DNA of 64,000 nucleotides from Algibacter sp. L3A6 (GTDB lineage Bacteria > Bacteroidota > Bacteroidia > Flavobacteriales > Flavobacteriaceae), in assembly GCF_009796825.1 (NCBI RefSeq), contig NZ_CP047030.1, positions 3,656,501 to 3,720,500 of the forward strand. Reading direction: 5' to 3'. Below are positions 17,495 to 27,040 of this stretch, piece by piece. A model generated the notes under the pieces. The model did not search any database and was not told the DNA's origin. It worked only from the letters and a program-made list of their open reading frames with translations. The position numbers and the translations under genes are program-made. How positions within the stretch are numbered: the stretch's first letter is position 1; each line of letters opens with the position of its first letter.

Positions 17495-18280
17495 ATGAAT
17501 CAACCATTGGCATATGTGCATCCAGGTGCAAAAATTGCAAAAAACGTGGTCATAGAGCCTTTTACTACCATACATAATAATGTTATTATTGGCGAAGGCA
17601 CATGGATAGGCAGTAACGTAACCATTATGGAAGGTGCACGTATTGGAAAGAATTGTAATATTTTTCCAGGATCTGTAATTTCTGCAGTTCCTCAAGATTT
17701 AAAATATAACGATGAAGATACCACTGTTGAAATTGGGGACAATGTCACTATTCGTGAGTGTGTTACCATAAACAGAGGTACTACCGATAGAATGAAAACA
17801 GTTATTGGTAATAATTGTTTAATTATGGCATATTGCCACGTTGCCCACGATTGTATTGTTGGAAATAACTGTATTTTTTCTAACAACAGTACGCTTGCTG
17901 GCCATATCACTATTGGTGATTATGTGGTTTTAGCAGGTATGACGGCTGTGCATCAATTTGTATCTATTGGTAATCATGCTTTTGTAACTGGCGGATCGTT
18001 AGTTAGAAAAGATGTTCCTCCTTTTGTAAAAGCTGCAAGAGAGCCACTTTCTTATGTGGGTATTAATTCAGTAGGGTTAAGACGAAGAGGTTACATCACA
18101 GAAAAAATTAGAGAAATTCAAGATATCTATAGAATTTTATACCAGAAGAATTATAACAATACGCAAGCTGCCGAAATTATTGAAGCAGAAATGGAAGCCA
18201 CTCCAGAGCGTGATGAAATTCTTCAGTTTATAAAAAATTCTCATAGAGGTATCATGAAGGGATACTTCAAAGCAAATTAA
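17495..18280 (+). CDS. lpxA: UDP-N-acetylglucosamine acyltransferase
   Basis: First acylation step of lipid A: transfers 3-hydroxyacyl from ACP to UDP-GlcNAc. The 261 residues are standard. The left-handed beta-helix of hexapeptide repeats begins at residue 5 (AYVHPGAKIAKNVVIEPFTT). AYCHVAHDCIVGNNC carries the catalytic His. The C-terminal helical part ends in GIMKGYF. It follows lpxC/fabZ by 59 bases in the same direction. Confidence 0.95.
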   Translation: MNQPLAYVHPGAKIAKNVVIEPFTTIHNNVIIGEGTWIGSNVTIMEGARIGKNCNIFPGSVISAVPQDLKYNDEDTTVEIGDNVTIRECVTINRGTTDRMKTVIGNNCLIMAYCHVAHDCIVGNNCIFSNNSTLAGHITIGDYVVLAGMTAVHQFVSIGNHAFVTGGSLVRKDVPPFVKAAREPLSYVGINSVGLRRRGYITEKIREIQDIYRILYQKNYNNTQAAEIIEAEMEATPERDEILQFIKNSHRGIMKGYFKAN

Positions 18281-18341
18281 ATCGATTATTTAATCTTTCA
18301 AAAAAGAGATTAAAACAAATATTAAATTTCAAAATTAAATT

Positions 18342-18908
18342 ATGGTAACTACAAGTGATATTAGAAACGGTTTATGCCTTAGATACAATAATGATATATA
18401 TAAAATTGTAGAATTTTTACATGTAAAACCAGGAAAAGGTCCAGCATTTGTAAGAACTAAAATGAAAAGCGTAACCACCGGAAAGGTTTTAGATAACACA
18501 TTTTCTGCAGGTCATAAATTAGAAGATGTTCGTGTTGAAACTCATAAATTTCAATATTTATATAATGATGGTGAATTTTACCATTTTATGAATGAAGCAG
18601 ATTATACTCAAATTCGTTTATTAGAAGCGGCTTTAGATAATCCTGGTTTAATGAAAGAAGGCGAAGTTGTAACCGTATTAATTAATACTGAAGATAACTC
18701 ACCACTTTCTGTAGATTTACCAGCAAGTGTTGTTTTAGAAATTACAGCAACAGAACCTGGCGTTAAGGGTAATACAGCAACTAATGCTACAAAACCTGCA
18801 ACCGTAGAAACTGGAGCAACTGTAAATGTACCTTTATTTATTAATGAAGGTGATAAAATTAAAGTTGAAACAGCAAAAGGAACTTACAAAGAACGTGTAA
18901 AAGAGTAA
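18342..18908 (+). CDS. efp: Translation elongation factor P
   Basis: Rescues ribosomes stalled at polyproline by entering the E site. The 188 residues and three beta-barrel domains are normal. The tip loop in domain I is KPGKGPAFVRTK, with the modifiable Lys at the usual place. The C-terminus ends GDKIKVETAKGTYKERVKE, the typical EF-P tail. It sits inside the lipid A cluster between lpxA and the second lpxD-like gene, an arrangement often seen in this family. Confidence 0.96.
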   Translation: MVTTSDIRNGLCLRYNNDIYKIVEFLHVKPGKGPAFVRTKMKSVTTGKVLDNTFSAGHKLEDVRVETHKFQYLYNDGEFYHFMNEADYTQIRLLEAALDNPGLMKEGEVVTVLINTEDNSPLSVDLPASVVLEITATEPGVKGNTATNATKPATVETGATVNVPLFINEGDKIKVETAKGTYKERVKE

Positions 18909-18941
18909 AACAATTCTTTAGTATTCAGTTTATCTAAACCT

Positions 18942-19874
18942 ATGAAATTTCCAAAACAACATACTTTAAAACAAATTGCAGATCTTATTGGTTGTGATTT
19001 TGTTGGGGATTTAAATTTCCCTGTTCTAGGCATGAACGAAATTCATGTTGTAGAATCAGGTGATATTGTTTTTGTAGATCATCCAAAATATTATGATAAA
19101 GCTTTAAACTCTGCGGCAACTATTATTTTAATTAATAAGAAGGTAGATTGTCCAGAAGGGAAAGCGTTATTAGTAAGTGATGATCCGTTTAGAGACTTCA
19201 ATACTTTAACCAATCACTTTAAGCCTTTTCAGTCGGCTAACAGTGCTATTTCAGCGTCAGCTAAAATTGGAGAAAACACAGTAATTCAACCAAATTGTTT
19301 TATTGGGCATAATGTTGAAATAGGCAAAAACTGCTTAATTCATGCCAATGTTAGTATATATGATGATACCGTAATTGGTGATTATGTTACGATTCATTCA
19401 GGAACGGTTTTAGGTGCAAATGCATTCTATTATAAAAAACGCCCTGATGGTTATGATAGATTAAAATCAGGCGGACGTGTGGTTATTCAAGACCATGTTG
19501 ATATTGGAGCTGCATGTACTATAGATAGAGGTGTAACAGCCGATACACGTATTGGTTACGGATCCAAATTAGATAATCAAATTCAAATCGGTCATGATAC
19601 TGTTTTAGGTAAAAAATGCCTTATTGCATCGCAGGCAGGTATTGCTGGCTGTGTTGTTGTTGAAGATGAAGTTGTCATTTGGGGACAAGCTGGTGTAAAA
19701 AGTGGTATTACTATCGCTAAAGGTACGGAGCTCTTTGCGCAATCGGGCTTAGGGCATTCAACAGACGAAAATAAAGCATACTTTGGTTCACCTGCAGGTG
19801 AAGCTAGAGAAAAATTTAAGGAATTAGCCTATATTAGAAAGATTCCTGAAATATTAAAATCAATAAAAAAATAA
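18942..19874 (+). CDS. Second LpxD-like acyltransferase (paralogue)
   Basis: 310 residues with the LpxD order: an N-terminal uridine-binding-like domain (KQIADLIGCDFVGD ... GDIVFVDHPKYYDKA), then hexapeptide repeats with DHVDIGAACTIDRGV and LDNQIQIGHDTVLGKK, where the His is the expected base. It differs from the lpxD at 15017 by a shorter C-terminus and a distinct N-terminal half. Flavobacteriaceae commonly carry this second copy after efp. Whether it acylates the same lipid A precursor is not known to me. It is intact, so it might partly cover if the first lpxD were truly broken. Confidence 0.85.
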   Translation: MKFPKQHTLKQIADLIGCDFVGDLNFPVLGMNEIHVVESGDIVFVDHPKYYDKALNSAATIILINKKVDCPEGKALLVSDDPFRDFNTLTNHFKPFQSANSAISASAKIGENTVIQPNCFIGHNVEIGKNCLIHANVSIYDDTVIGDYVTIHSGTVLGANAFYYKKRPDGYDRLKSGGRVVIQDHVDIGAACTIDRGVTADTRIGYGSKLDNQIQIGHDTVLGKKCLIASQAGIAGCVVVEDEVVIWGQAGVKSGITIAKGTELFAQSGLGHSTDENKAYFGSPAGEAREKFKELAYIRKIPEILKSIKK

Positions 19875-19960
19875 CAAAAAGTAATTCGGTTTTTACTTTA
19901 AAAATAGAATTCAAAAAATTACTTTTGTTAAGTAAATAAAATAACGATAAAAAATCTTCT

Positions 19961-20836
19961 ATGAGCGTTTTAGTAAACAAAGATTCAAAAATAATAGTTC
20001 AAGGTTTTACAGGTAGTGAAGGTACTTTTCACGCCAGCCAAATGATTGAATACGGAACCAACGTTGTTGGTGGTGTTACACCAGGAAAAGGTGGTCAAAC
20101 ACATTTAGATAGACCTGTTTTCAATACTGTATTAGAGGCAGTAGAGCAAGTAGGAGCAGATACTACCATTATTTTCGTACCGCCAGCTTTTGCTGCCGAT
20201 GCAATTATGGAAGCTGCCGATGCTGGAATAAAAGTTATTATTACAATCACTGAAGGTATTCCTGTTGCTGATATGATTACAGCATCTAGTTACATAAAAG
20301 GTAAAGATTGTCGTTTAATCGGCCCTAACTGTCCAGGTGTTATTACGCCAGGTGAAGCTAAAGTTGGTATTATGCCAGGTTTCGTTTTCAAAAAAGGTAC
20401 TGTTGGTATTGTTTCTAAATCAGGAACTTTAACTTATGAAGCTGCTGACCAAGTTGTAAAACAAGGTTTAGGTATCACTACAGCTATTGGTATTGGTGGA
20501 GATCCAATTATTGGAACATCTACTAAAGAAGCTGTTGAATTATTAATCAACGATCCAGAAACTGAAGCTGTTGTAATGATAGGTGAAATTGGAGGTCAAT
20601 TAGAAGCTGATGCTGCTAACTGGTATAAAGCTAGTGGAAGTAAAAAACCAGTTGTTGGTTTTATCGCTGGTGAAACTGCACCTGCAGGTCGTACTATGGG
20701 ACACGCTGGAGCAATTGTTGGTGGTAGTGATGATACTGCACAAGCGAAAAAGACTATTATGAGAGCATGTGGAATTCACGTTGTAGATTCTCCTGCTGAA
20801 ATTGGAAAGAAAATTGCAGAAGTTTTAGGTAAATAA
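19961..20836 (+). CDS. sucD: Succinyl-CoA ligase, alpha subunit
   Basis: TCA-cycle enzyme converting succinyl-CoA to succinate with substrate-level phosphorylation. 291 residues. The CoA-binding Rossmann part begins IIVQGFTGSEGTFHA. GPNCPGVITPGEAKVGIMPG and the phospho-histidine loop GRTMGHAGAIVGG are present. The beta subunit gene is not in the window. It ends the lpx-efp run and is followed by a strong terminator. Confidence 0.95.
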   Translation: MSVLVNKDSKIIVQGFTGSEGTFHASQMIEYGTNVVGGVTPGKGGQTHLDRPVFNTVLEAVEQVGADTTIIFVPPAFAADAIMEAADAGIKVIITITEGIPVADMITASSYIKGKDCRLIGPNCPGVITPGEAKVGIMPGFVFKKGTVGIVSKSGTLTYEAADQVVKQGLGITTAIGIGGDPIIGTSTKEAVELLINDPETEAVVMIGEIGGQLEADAANWYKASGSKKPVVGFIAGETAPAGRTMGHAGAIVGGSDDTAQAKKTIMRACGIHVVDSPAEIGKKIAEVLGK

Positions 20837-20868
20837 TTACTTACTTAAACTCAAATATAATTCATTTG

Positions 20869-20908
20869 AAAAATCGTTAACTTTATTTAAGTTAACGATT
20901 TTTTTATG
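20869..20908 (+). terminator. Terminator after sucD
   Basis: 15-base arms (AAAAATCGTTAACTT at 20869-20883 and complement at 20889-20903), 5-base loop, T run. Confidence 0.85.
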
Positions 20909-20944
20909 CTTAATTTTAAGGACACAATCTAAAAACTTCAATCT

Positions 20945-23914
20945 ATGACTCAAATTAAAACACTTTTTGTGTTTGCAATTTTAGCGACATGCTTTAGTTG
21001 TAAAACAGATCAAAACTCAGAAGTTGCTGCTGCTACAACAGCGCATACCGATGCTAATGGGTTTTCTTATGAAATTACGGAAAACGACCCAACTGGTTTA
21101 AGGCTTTATACCTTAGAAAATGGTTTAAAAGTTTATCTAAGTAAAAATACCGATGAACCTAAAATCCAGACTTATATTGCTGTTCGTGCGGGTTCTAATT
21201 ACGATCCTAAGCAATCTACAGGTTTGGCTCATTACCTAGAACACATGGTGTTTAAAGGCACAGATAAAATCGGTACGCTCGATTGGGAAAAAGAAAAAGT
21301 GTATTTAGATTCTATTTCTAATTTATATGAAGCACATCGTGCGGAAAGCGATCTTGATAAAAAGGAAGAGTTATACAGAAAAATAGACGAAGTTTCTTTG
21401 GAAGCATCAAACTATAGCGTAGCTAACGAGTATGATAAAATGATTAGTTCTTTAGGTGCTACAGGGACCAATGCACATACTTGGTTTGAAGAAACTGTTT
21501 ATAAAAATAAAATTCCTGCTAATGAATTGGATAAATGGTTAACTGTAGAAAGTGAACGTTTTAGCATGTTGGTATTACGCTTGTTTCATACAGAGTTAGA
21601 AGCTGTTTTTGAAGAATTCAATAGAACACAAGATAGTGATTTCAGAAAAGGATATTATGCCATGTTAAAAGGCTTATTCCCTAATCATCCTTATGGTCAA
21701 CAAACTACAATTGGTAATGCCGAGCATTTAAAAAATCCATCTTTAGTAGATATTCATAATTACTTCAACACGTATTATGTGCCTAATAATATGGCTATGG
21801 TGTTAGTTGGCGATTTAGATTTTGATGCTACCATAGCAAAAGTTAATAAAGCTTTTGGTGCATTTGAAAATAAAGAAGTTACTCACCCAATTTTACCAAA
21901 AGAAGATGCACTTACATCTCCGGTAACTAAAGAAGTTTTTGGTCCAACAGCTGAAAATGTATCTATAGCGTTTAGAGCTCAGGGTATTGGTAGCGAAGAT
22001 CAAAAATTTGTAACCTTAGCAGATATGATTCTAGCTAACGGAAACGCTGGTTTAATAGATTTAAATTTAAACCAGAAGCAAGTTGTGCAAAATGCTGGTT
22101 GTTCTCCAACGTTTTTAAATGATTATGGTTATCACCAATTTACAGGAACTCCAAAAGAAGGACAATCTCTAGATGATGTTAAAGCACTTTTATTAGAACA
22201 AATTGAAAAATTAAAGAAAGGTGAGTTTGAAGATTGGATGATTGATGCTGTGGTAAACGACTTAAAACTAAGTCAAACCAAACAATATGAAAACAGTACG
22301 GCTTTAGCTTCGGCATATTACAACGCTTTTATTCATCATGAAGAATGGGCTAGTAAAGTGAAATTTCTAAACGATTTAAAAAAGGTAACCAAGCAAGAAT
22401 TGGTAGATTTTGCTAACAAATTTTATCAAAACAATTATGTGGTAACCTATAAACGCCAAGGTGAAGATTCTAATATTGTTAAGGTTCAAAACCCTGGTAT
22501 CACGCCGGTTCATTTAAATAGAGATAAAAGTTCTGAGTTTTTAACCACTTTCAATAATATAGAGTCTGAGGATTTAAAACCAAAGTTTATAGATTATAAA
22601 ACGGCTATTAAAACTACCGAAACCAATAACGGTATCGAGGTATCTTACATTGAAAATGAATTGAATGATTTATTCGATTTAAATATTATTTTCGATATGG
22701 GTGGCGATAACGATAAAAAACTACAACTTGCTGCTAATTATATGGATTACTTGGGTACAGCTAAGTATAGCAACGAGGAGTTAAAAAAGGAGTTTTACAA
22801 GCTTGGTGTAAGTTATTATGTTTTTGCTGGTGATGATAAAACTTATGTTGGACTTAATGGTTTAAAAGAAAATTTACCAAAAGGTTTAGAGCTTTTAGAA
22901 CACCTTTGGAATAATGCTGTTCCAGATCAAGATGCTTATAAAAAATATGTAGAATCTATAATAAAAGGACGTCAAGATAATAAAGGTCAAAAAGGAAGTA
23001 TTCTTTGGAACGGTTTAATGAGCTATGGTAAATATGGCGAAAAATCTCGTTTAAGAAATATTTACAAAACAGATGAGTTAAATGCTATCGATCCTAAAGA
23101 ATTGGTTGATATTGTTAAGGATATGAAAAACTACAAACAACGTGTTTTTTATTATGGAAAAGATATTGATGCTGCTGTAGCGGCTCTAAATACAAGTCAT
23201 ACCATCCCTGAAGATCTAAAACAATATCCTGAAGCTTTAGTTTATGAAGAACAAGAAACAGGAGGGAATGTTTATTTCGTAGATTTTGATATGGTACAGT
23301 CGGAAATGTTATTCTTAGCAAAAGGAGAACCTTTTAAAGCAGAAAACATTGCAGCTTCAACGTTGTTCAATACTTATTTTGGTAGTGGGTTATCGTCTAT
23401 TGTATTTCAAGAAATACGCGAATCTAAATCTTTAGCATACTCTGCTTTTTCGAGTTACCAAATGGCTGATGAAAAAGAAAATGCGAATTACGTTATGGCA
23501 TATATGGGTACACAGGCCAACAAAATGCCACAAGCTGTACGTGCTATGATGGATTTAATGACCGATATGCCTGAAGCTGAGAAACAGTTTAATGCCGCTA
23601 AAGAAGCTACTCTTAAGAAAATAGCAGCGCAGCGTATTACTAAATCTAATATTTTCTGGAATTATGAAAGTTTGAAAAAGCGCGGTATTGAGAATGATAA
23701 CCGAGAAGCGATGTACAATACCATAAAAGATATGAGTATTGAAGATTTACGCGACTTTTTTAATAGTAATATAAAAGGTGAAAACTATAATGTAATGGTT
23801 ATAGGGAATAAAAAAGACATCGATTTTAAAGGTTTAAAAGAGCTTGGTAAAGTTCAAGAAATGGATGTGGATTTTCTATTTAATTATGAAAAGACAGAAA
23901 AATTAAAAATGTAA
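20945..23914 (+). CDS. M16 (pitrilysin-like) zinc peptidase, probable lipoprotein
   Basis: 989 residues, the usual length for full M16 enzymes made of two homologous halves. The inverted zinc motif HYLEH is near residue 95, and the distal Glu is in ELEAVFEEFNR about 75 residues later. The second half keeps the fold but no metal site, as expected (DIRE-type segment SIVFQEIRESKSLAYSA). The N-terminus is a signal peptide ending in CFSCK. Cys19 is a probable lipidation site, although the residues before it are not a textbook lipobox. The enzyme probably degrades peptides in the periplasm or at the cell surface. It stands alone between two terminators. Confidence 0.9.
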   Translation: MTQIKTLFVFAILATCFSCKTDQNSEVAAATTAHTDANGFSYEITENDPTGLRLYTLENGLKVYLSKNTDEPKIQTYIAVRAGSNYDPKQSTGLAHYLEHMVFKGTDKIGTLDWEKEKVYLDSISNLYEAHRAESDLDKKEELYRKIDEVSLEASNYSVANEYDKMISSLGATGTNAHTWFEETVYKNKIPANELDKWLTVESERFSMLVLRLFHTELEAVFEEFNRTQDSDFRKGYYAMLKGLFPNHPYGQQTTIGNAEHLKNPSLVDIHNYFNTYYVPNNMAMVLVGDLDFDATIAKVNKAFGAFENKEVTHPILPKEDALTSPVTKEVFGPTAENVSIAFRAQGIGSEDQKFVTLADMILANGNAGLIDLNLNQKQVVQNAGCSPTFLNDYGYHQFTGTPKEGQSLDDVKALLLEQIEKLKKGEFEDWMIDAVVNDLKLSQTKQYENSTALASAYYNAFIHHEEWASKVKFLNDLKKVTKQELVDFANKFYQNNYVVTYKRQGEDSNIVKVQNPGITPVHLNRDKSSEFLTTFNNIESEDLKPKFIDYKTAIKTTETNNGIEVSYIENELNDLFDLNIIFDMGGDNDKKLQLAANYMDYLGTAKYSNEELKKEFYKLGVSYYVFAGDDKTYVGLNGLKENLPKGLELLEHLWNNAVPDQDAYKKYVESIIKGRQDNKGQKGSILWNGLMSYGKYGEKSRLRNIYKTDELNAIDPKELVDIVKDMKNYKQRVFYYGKDIDAAVAALNTSHTIPEDLKQYPEALVYEEQETGGNVYFVDFDMVQSEMLFLAKGEPFKAENIAASTLFNTYFGSGLSSIVFQEIRESKSLAYSAFSSYQMADEKENANYVMAYMGTQANKMPQAVRAMMDLMTDMPEAEKQFNAAKEATLKKIAAQRITKSNIFWNYESLKKRGIENDNREAMYNTIKDMSIEDLRDFFNSNIKGENYNVMVIGNKKDIDFKGLKELGKVQEMDVDFLFNYEKTEKLKM

Positions 23915-23920
23915 ACAAAT

Positions 23921-23955
23921 AGCCGATAAGTTTTTTAACCTATCGGCTTTTTTTA
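23921..23955 (+). terminator. Terminator after M16 peptidase
   Basis: AGCCGATA/TATCGGCT arms with an inner GTT/AAC, then seven or more T. Confidence 0.85.
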
Positions 23956-23978
23956 TGTGCAGTTATAATAGGAATTCT

Positions 23979-23986
23979 TATATTTG
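23979..23986 (+). promoter_or_regulatory. Candidate -7 box upstream of fabG
   Basis: TATATTTG, about 145 bases before the fabG ATG, just after the preceding terminator. The long leader shows no recognisable riboswitch. Confidence 0.4.
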
Positions 23987-24129
23987 ATTTTGGTTAAAGG
24001 TTAGCAATAATCATTAATAGAATTAGAAATCAACTAAAAATTTATAATCCATTTTAGAAGTAAATACATGGTTAAAACCTAATTATTTAAGGACGCTTGA
24101 ATGGGAAATAAAAAATAATAAGTAAATAC

Positions 24130-24876
24130 ATGAAATTATTAGAAGGAAAAACGGCTATAATTACTGGTGCAAGTAGAGGTATTGGGAAAGGTATAGCTGA
24201 AGTTTTTGCACAACATGGTGCAAATGTAGCTTTTACATACAGTTCGTCTGTAGAAGCGGCTAATGCGTTAGAAAAAGATTTAAATGCACTTGGTGTTAAA
24301 GCTAAAGGTTACCAAAGTAATGCTGCAAATTTTGACGATGCTCAAAAATTAGCGGCAGATGTAGCTGCTGAGTTTGGAAGTATTGATATTCTTGTAAACA
24401 ATGCAGGTATCACTAAAGATAATTTATTAATGCGTATTAGTGAAGATGATTTTGATACTGTAATTGAGGTGAACTTAAAATCGGTTTTCAACATGACGAA
24501 AGCGGTACAACGTACCATGTTAAAACAACGTAAAGGCTCTATCATTAACATGAGTTCTGTTGTTGGAGTTAAAGGTAATGCTGGGCAGACCAATTATGCG
24601 GCATCAAAAGCTGGTATTATTGGTTTTTCTAAATCTGTAGCTTTAGAGTTAGGTTCAAGAAACATTAGAAGTAACGTAGTTGCTCCAGGTTTTATTGAAA
24701 CTGAAATGACTGCTAAGTTAGATGAAGAAGTTGTGAAAGGATGGCGTGCAGGTATTCCATTAAAACGTGGTGGAACTCCAGAAGATATCGCAAATGTTTG
24801 TGTATTTTTAGCTAGTGATATGTCGGCTTATGTAACGGGACAAACCTTGAATGTTGATGGCGGAATGCTAACTTAA
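24130..24876 (+). CDS. fabG: 3-oxoacyl-ACP reductase
   Basis: NADPH-dependent reduction of 3-oxoacyl-ACP in fatty acid elongation. 248 residues with the classical SDR set: TGASRGIGKGIAEVF (cofactor), NNAGITKDNLLMR, catalytic Ser in NMSSVVGVKGN and YAASKAG with Tyr and Lys. It ends YVTGQTLNVDGGM as FabG does. It is 57 bases upstream of the VWA membrane protein and probably shares a transcript with it. Confidence 0.93.
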   Translation: MKLLEGKTAIITGASRGIGKGIAEVFAQHGANVAFTYSSSVEAANALEKDLNALGVKAKGYQSNAANFDDAQKLAADVAAEFGSIDILVNNAGITKDNLLMRISEDDFDTVIEVNLKSVFNMTKAVQRTMLKQRKGSIINMSSVVGVKGNAGQTNYAASKAGIIGFSKSVALELGSRNIRSNVVAPGFIETEMTAKLDEEVVKGWRAGIPLKRGGTPEDIANVCVFLASDMSAYVTGQTLNVDGGMLT

Positions 24877-24933
24877 AATTATTTTCCATTTCCTCGCAAG
24901 AGGGAATTTTATCAAAACACATCAAAAATTTTA

Positions 24934-26967
24934 ATGAGTTCAGAAACTCTATTATACATTATACTCGCTGGAATAGTAGCGCTTTCATTAGCTCTGTTTC
25001 AGTATATCAGTAAAAGGAAAAGCATGTCTAAATTGAACATGCTTTTCGCTTTTTTGCGGTTTATTAGTATATTTTCAATTCTTATTTTATTAATAAATCC
25101 AAAATTTAATCAAACTACGTTTACTACAGAAAAGCCAAACTTGGTTATCGCTGTAGATAATTCGAATTCTATAAAACATTTTAATCAAAGTGAAAAGGTT
25201 AAAACTTTAGTTGAAACAATTTCTACAAATTCAGAATTGAAAGACAAGTTTAATCTTTCATTTTACACTTTTGGAGAAACCTTTAAAGCTTCAGATTCAC
25301 TTACTTTTTTAGAAAAGCAATCGAACATCAATGAAGCCTTTACTCAATTATCACAAATTTATAAAACAAGTAATGCACCAACAGTTTTAATTTCCGATGG
25401 AAATCAAACATTAGGGAACGATTATGAGTTTGCTAGCAATACTTATAAGCAACCTGTTTACTCAATAATATTAGGTGATACTATTACGTATGTCGATTTA
25501 AAAATCCAGCAGTTAAACGTCAATAAGTATGCTTATTTAAAAAATAAATTTCCAGTAGAAGCTATTGTTGTTTATAGCGGGAATTCTAATTTAACTTCTA
25601 AGTTTGTTGTAAAGGAAGGCAATACTACTGTGTTTTCTCAAAATGTATCATTTTCGAAAAATAACAATTCAGCACTTATTAATTTTAATTTACCAGCTTC
25701 TCAAGTAGGGGTTAGTGCTTATAAAGCGTATTTAGTTCCAATAGAAAACGAAAAAAATAAGGTTAATAATTACAAGAATTTCGCTGTAGAAGTTATCGAT
25801 CAAAAAACTAACATTGCTGTAGTTTCTACGTTTTCGCATCCAGATTTGGGGAGTCTTAAAAAAAGTATAGAAAGTAATGAGCGTAGTACAGTTTCATTTT
25901 TTGAGCCAAACGAATTTATTTCAAAAATAAATGACTTTCAATTAGTTATATTGTATCAGCCAAATAATAAGTTTAAACAGTTGATTGCTAAGTTGAATAC
26001 TGAAAACAAGGATAGATTTATAATAGAAGGAAGTAATACTGATTTAGATTTTCTGAATAAAAACAATACAACTTACGATCAAGAAATAACAGATCAAACA
26101 GAAAATTATCAGGCTCAGTTGAACTTAAATTATACGTCTTTTTTGGTAGATGATATTAATTTCGAATCGTTCCCTCCATTAAAATCAAATTATGGATCGG
26201 TTGTTTTTTCGGTGCCGTTTGAAACTATTTTATATAAAAACGTTAATGGTATTTCAACTCAAGAACCTTTGTTTGTAACTCTTGAGTCAGGAGGGAGGCG
26301 AGAAGCTGTTTTGTTTGGTGAGAATATTTGGAAATGGCGTTCACAGAGTTTTCTAAATTCTAAATCGTTTAATGAATTTGATGATTTCCTTGGTAAGATC
26401 ATTCAATATTTAGCTTCAAATAAAAAGAGAAATCGTTTAAATGTTGATTACGAATCTTTTTATAATGGAAGTGGGAATATTGTTATTAAAGCTGAGTTTT
26501 TTGACAAGAATTTTGTTTTCGATACACGAGAAAGTCTTCAAATAAAGCTAATTGATAACCTTTCAAAAGAAGAGAAAATATTTCCTTTTATTCTTAAAAA
26601 TAATAACTATCAAGTAGATTTAAGTAGTTTATCGCCTTCAGAATATAGTTTTACTGTTCGTACGTCAAAAGAGAACCTATCGAAATCTGGTAATTTTCAA
26701 ATTTTAGAATACAATGTGGAACAGCAATTTTTAAATGCAAATTCTAAAAAATTAAAACAATTGGCTGTAAATAGTAATGGTAAGAGTTATTTTATCGATA
26801 ACCATGAAGCCTTAATCACCGATTTATTAAGTGATGATCGTTATCAGTCTATTCAAAAAAGCCATAACACGAGTCGTCCGTTAATAGATTGGAAGTACTT
26901 ATTGGCTATTATCGCATTAGCGCTTTCTGCAGAGTGGTTTTTACGTAAATATAAAGGTCTTATTTAA
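24934..26967 (+). CDS. VWA-like membrane protein of unknown role
   Basis: 677 residues. Two membrane helices at the N-terminus (about 4-24 and 39-60) are followed by a von Willebrand A-like domain with a MIDAS-type DNSNS motif near residue 72 and VLISDGNQT about 70 residues on. Then comes a long beta-rich extracytoplasmic part. A final helix (WKYLLAIIALALSAEWFLR) anchors the C-terminus. The arrangement resembles the BatA-related, CAP-like membrane proteins of Bacteroidota, but here it is a single gene after fabG with no MoxR/BatA partners. Function is not established. Confidence 0.8.
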   Translation: MSSETLLYIILAGIVALSLALFQYISKRKSMSKLNMLFAFLRFISIFSILILLINPKFNQTTFTTEKPNLVIAVDNSNSIKHFNQSEKVKTLVETISTNSELKDKFNLSFYTFGETFKASDSLTFLEKQSNINEAFTQLSQIYKTSNAPTVLISDGNQTLGNDYEFASNTYKQPVYSIILGDTITYVDLKIQQLNVNKYAYLKNKFPVEAIVVYSGNSNLTSKFVVKEGNTTVFSQNVSFSKNNNSALINFNLPASQVGVSAYKAYLVPIENEKNKVNNYKNFAVEVIDQKTNIAVVSTFSHPDLGSLKKSIESNERSTVSFFEPNEFISKINDFQLVILYQPNNKFKQLIAKLNTENKDRFIIEGSNTDLDFLNKNNTTYDQEITDQTENYQAQLNLNYTSFLVDDINFESFPPLKSNYGSVVFSVPFETILYKNVNGISTQEPLFVTLESGGRREAVLFGENIWKWRSQSFLNSKSFNEFDDFLGKIIQYLASNKKRNRLNVDYESFYNGSGNIVIKAEFFDKNFVFDTRESLQIKLIDNLSKEEKIFPFILKNNNYQVDLSSLSPSEYSFTVRTSKENLSKSGNFQILEYNVEQQFLNANSKKLKQLAVNSNGKSYFIDNHEALITDLLSDDRYQSIQKSHNTSRPLIDWKYLLAIIALALSAEWFLRKYKGLI

Positions 26968-26970
26968 TTG

Positions 26971-27019
26971 AAAAAGAAGCAGTAAACCTTCATGGCAATT
27001 GAAGTTTTACTACTTTTTT
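26971..27019. terminator. Bidirectional terminator between VWA gene and universal stress gene
   Basis: AGTAAAcCTTCA and TGAAGtTTTACT arms with flanking A and T runs between convergent genes. Confidence 0.75.
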
Positions 27020-27040
27020 ATATTAAAACTTTGAGATGTA

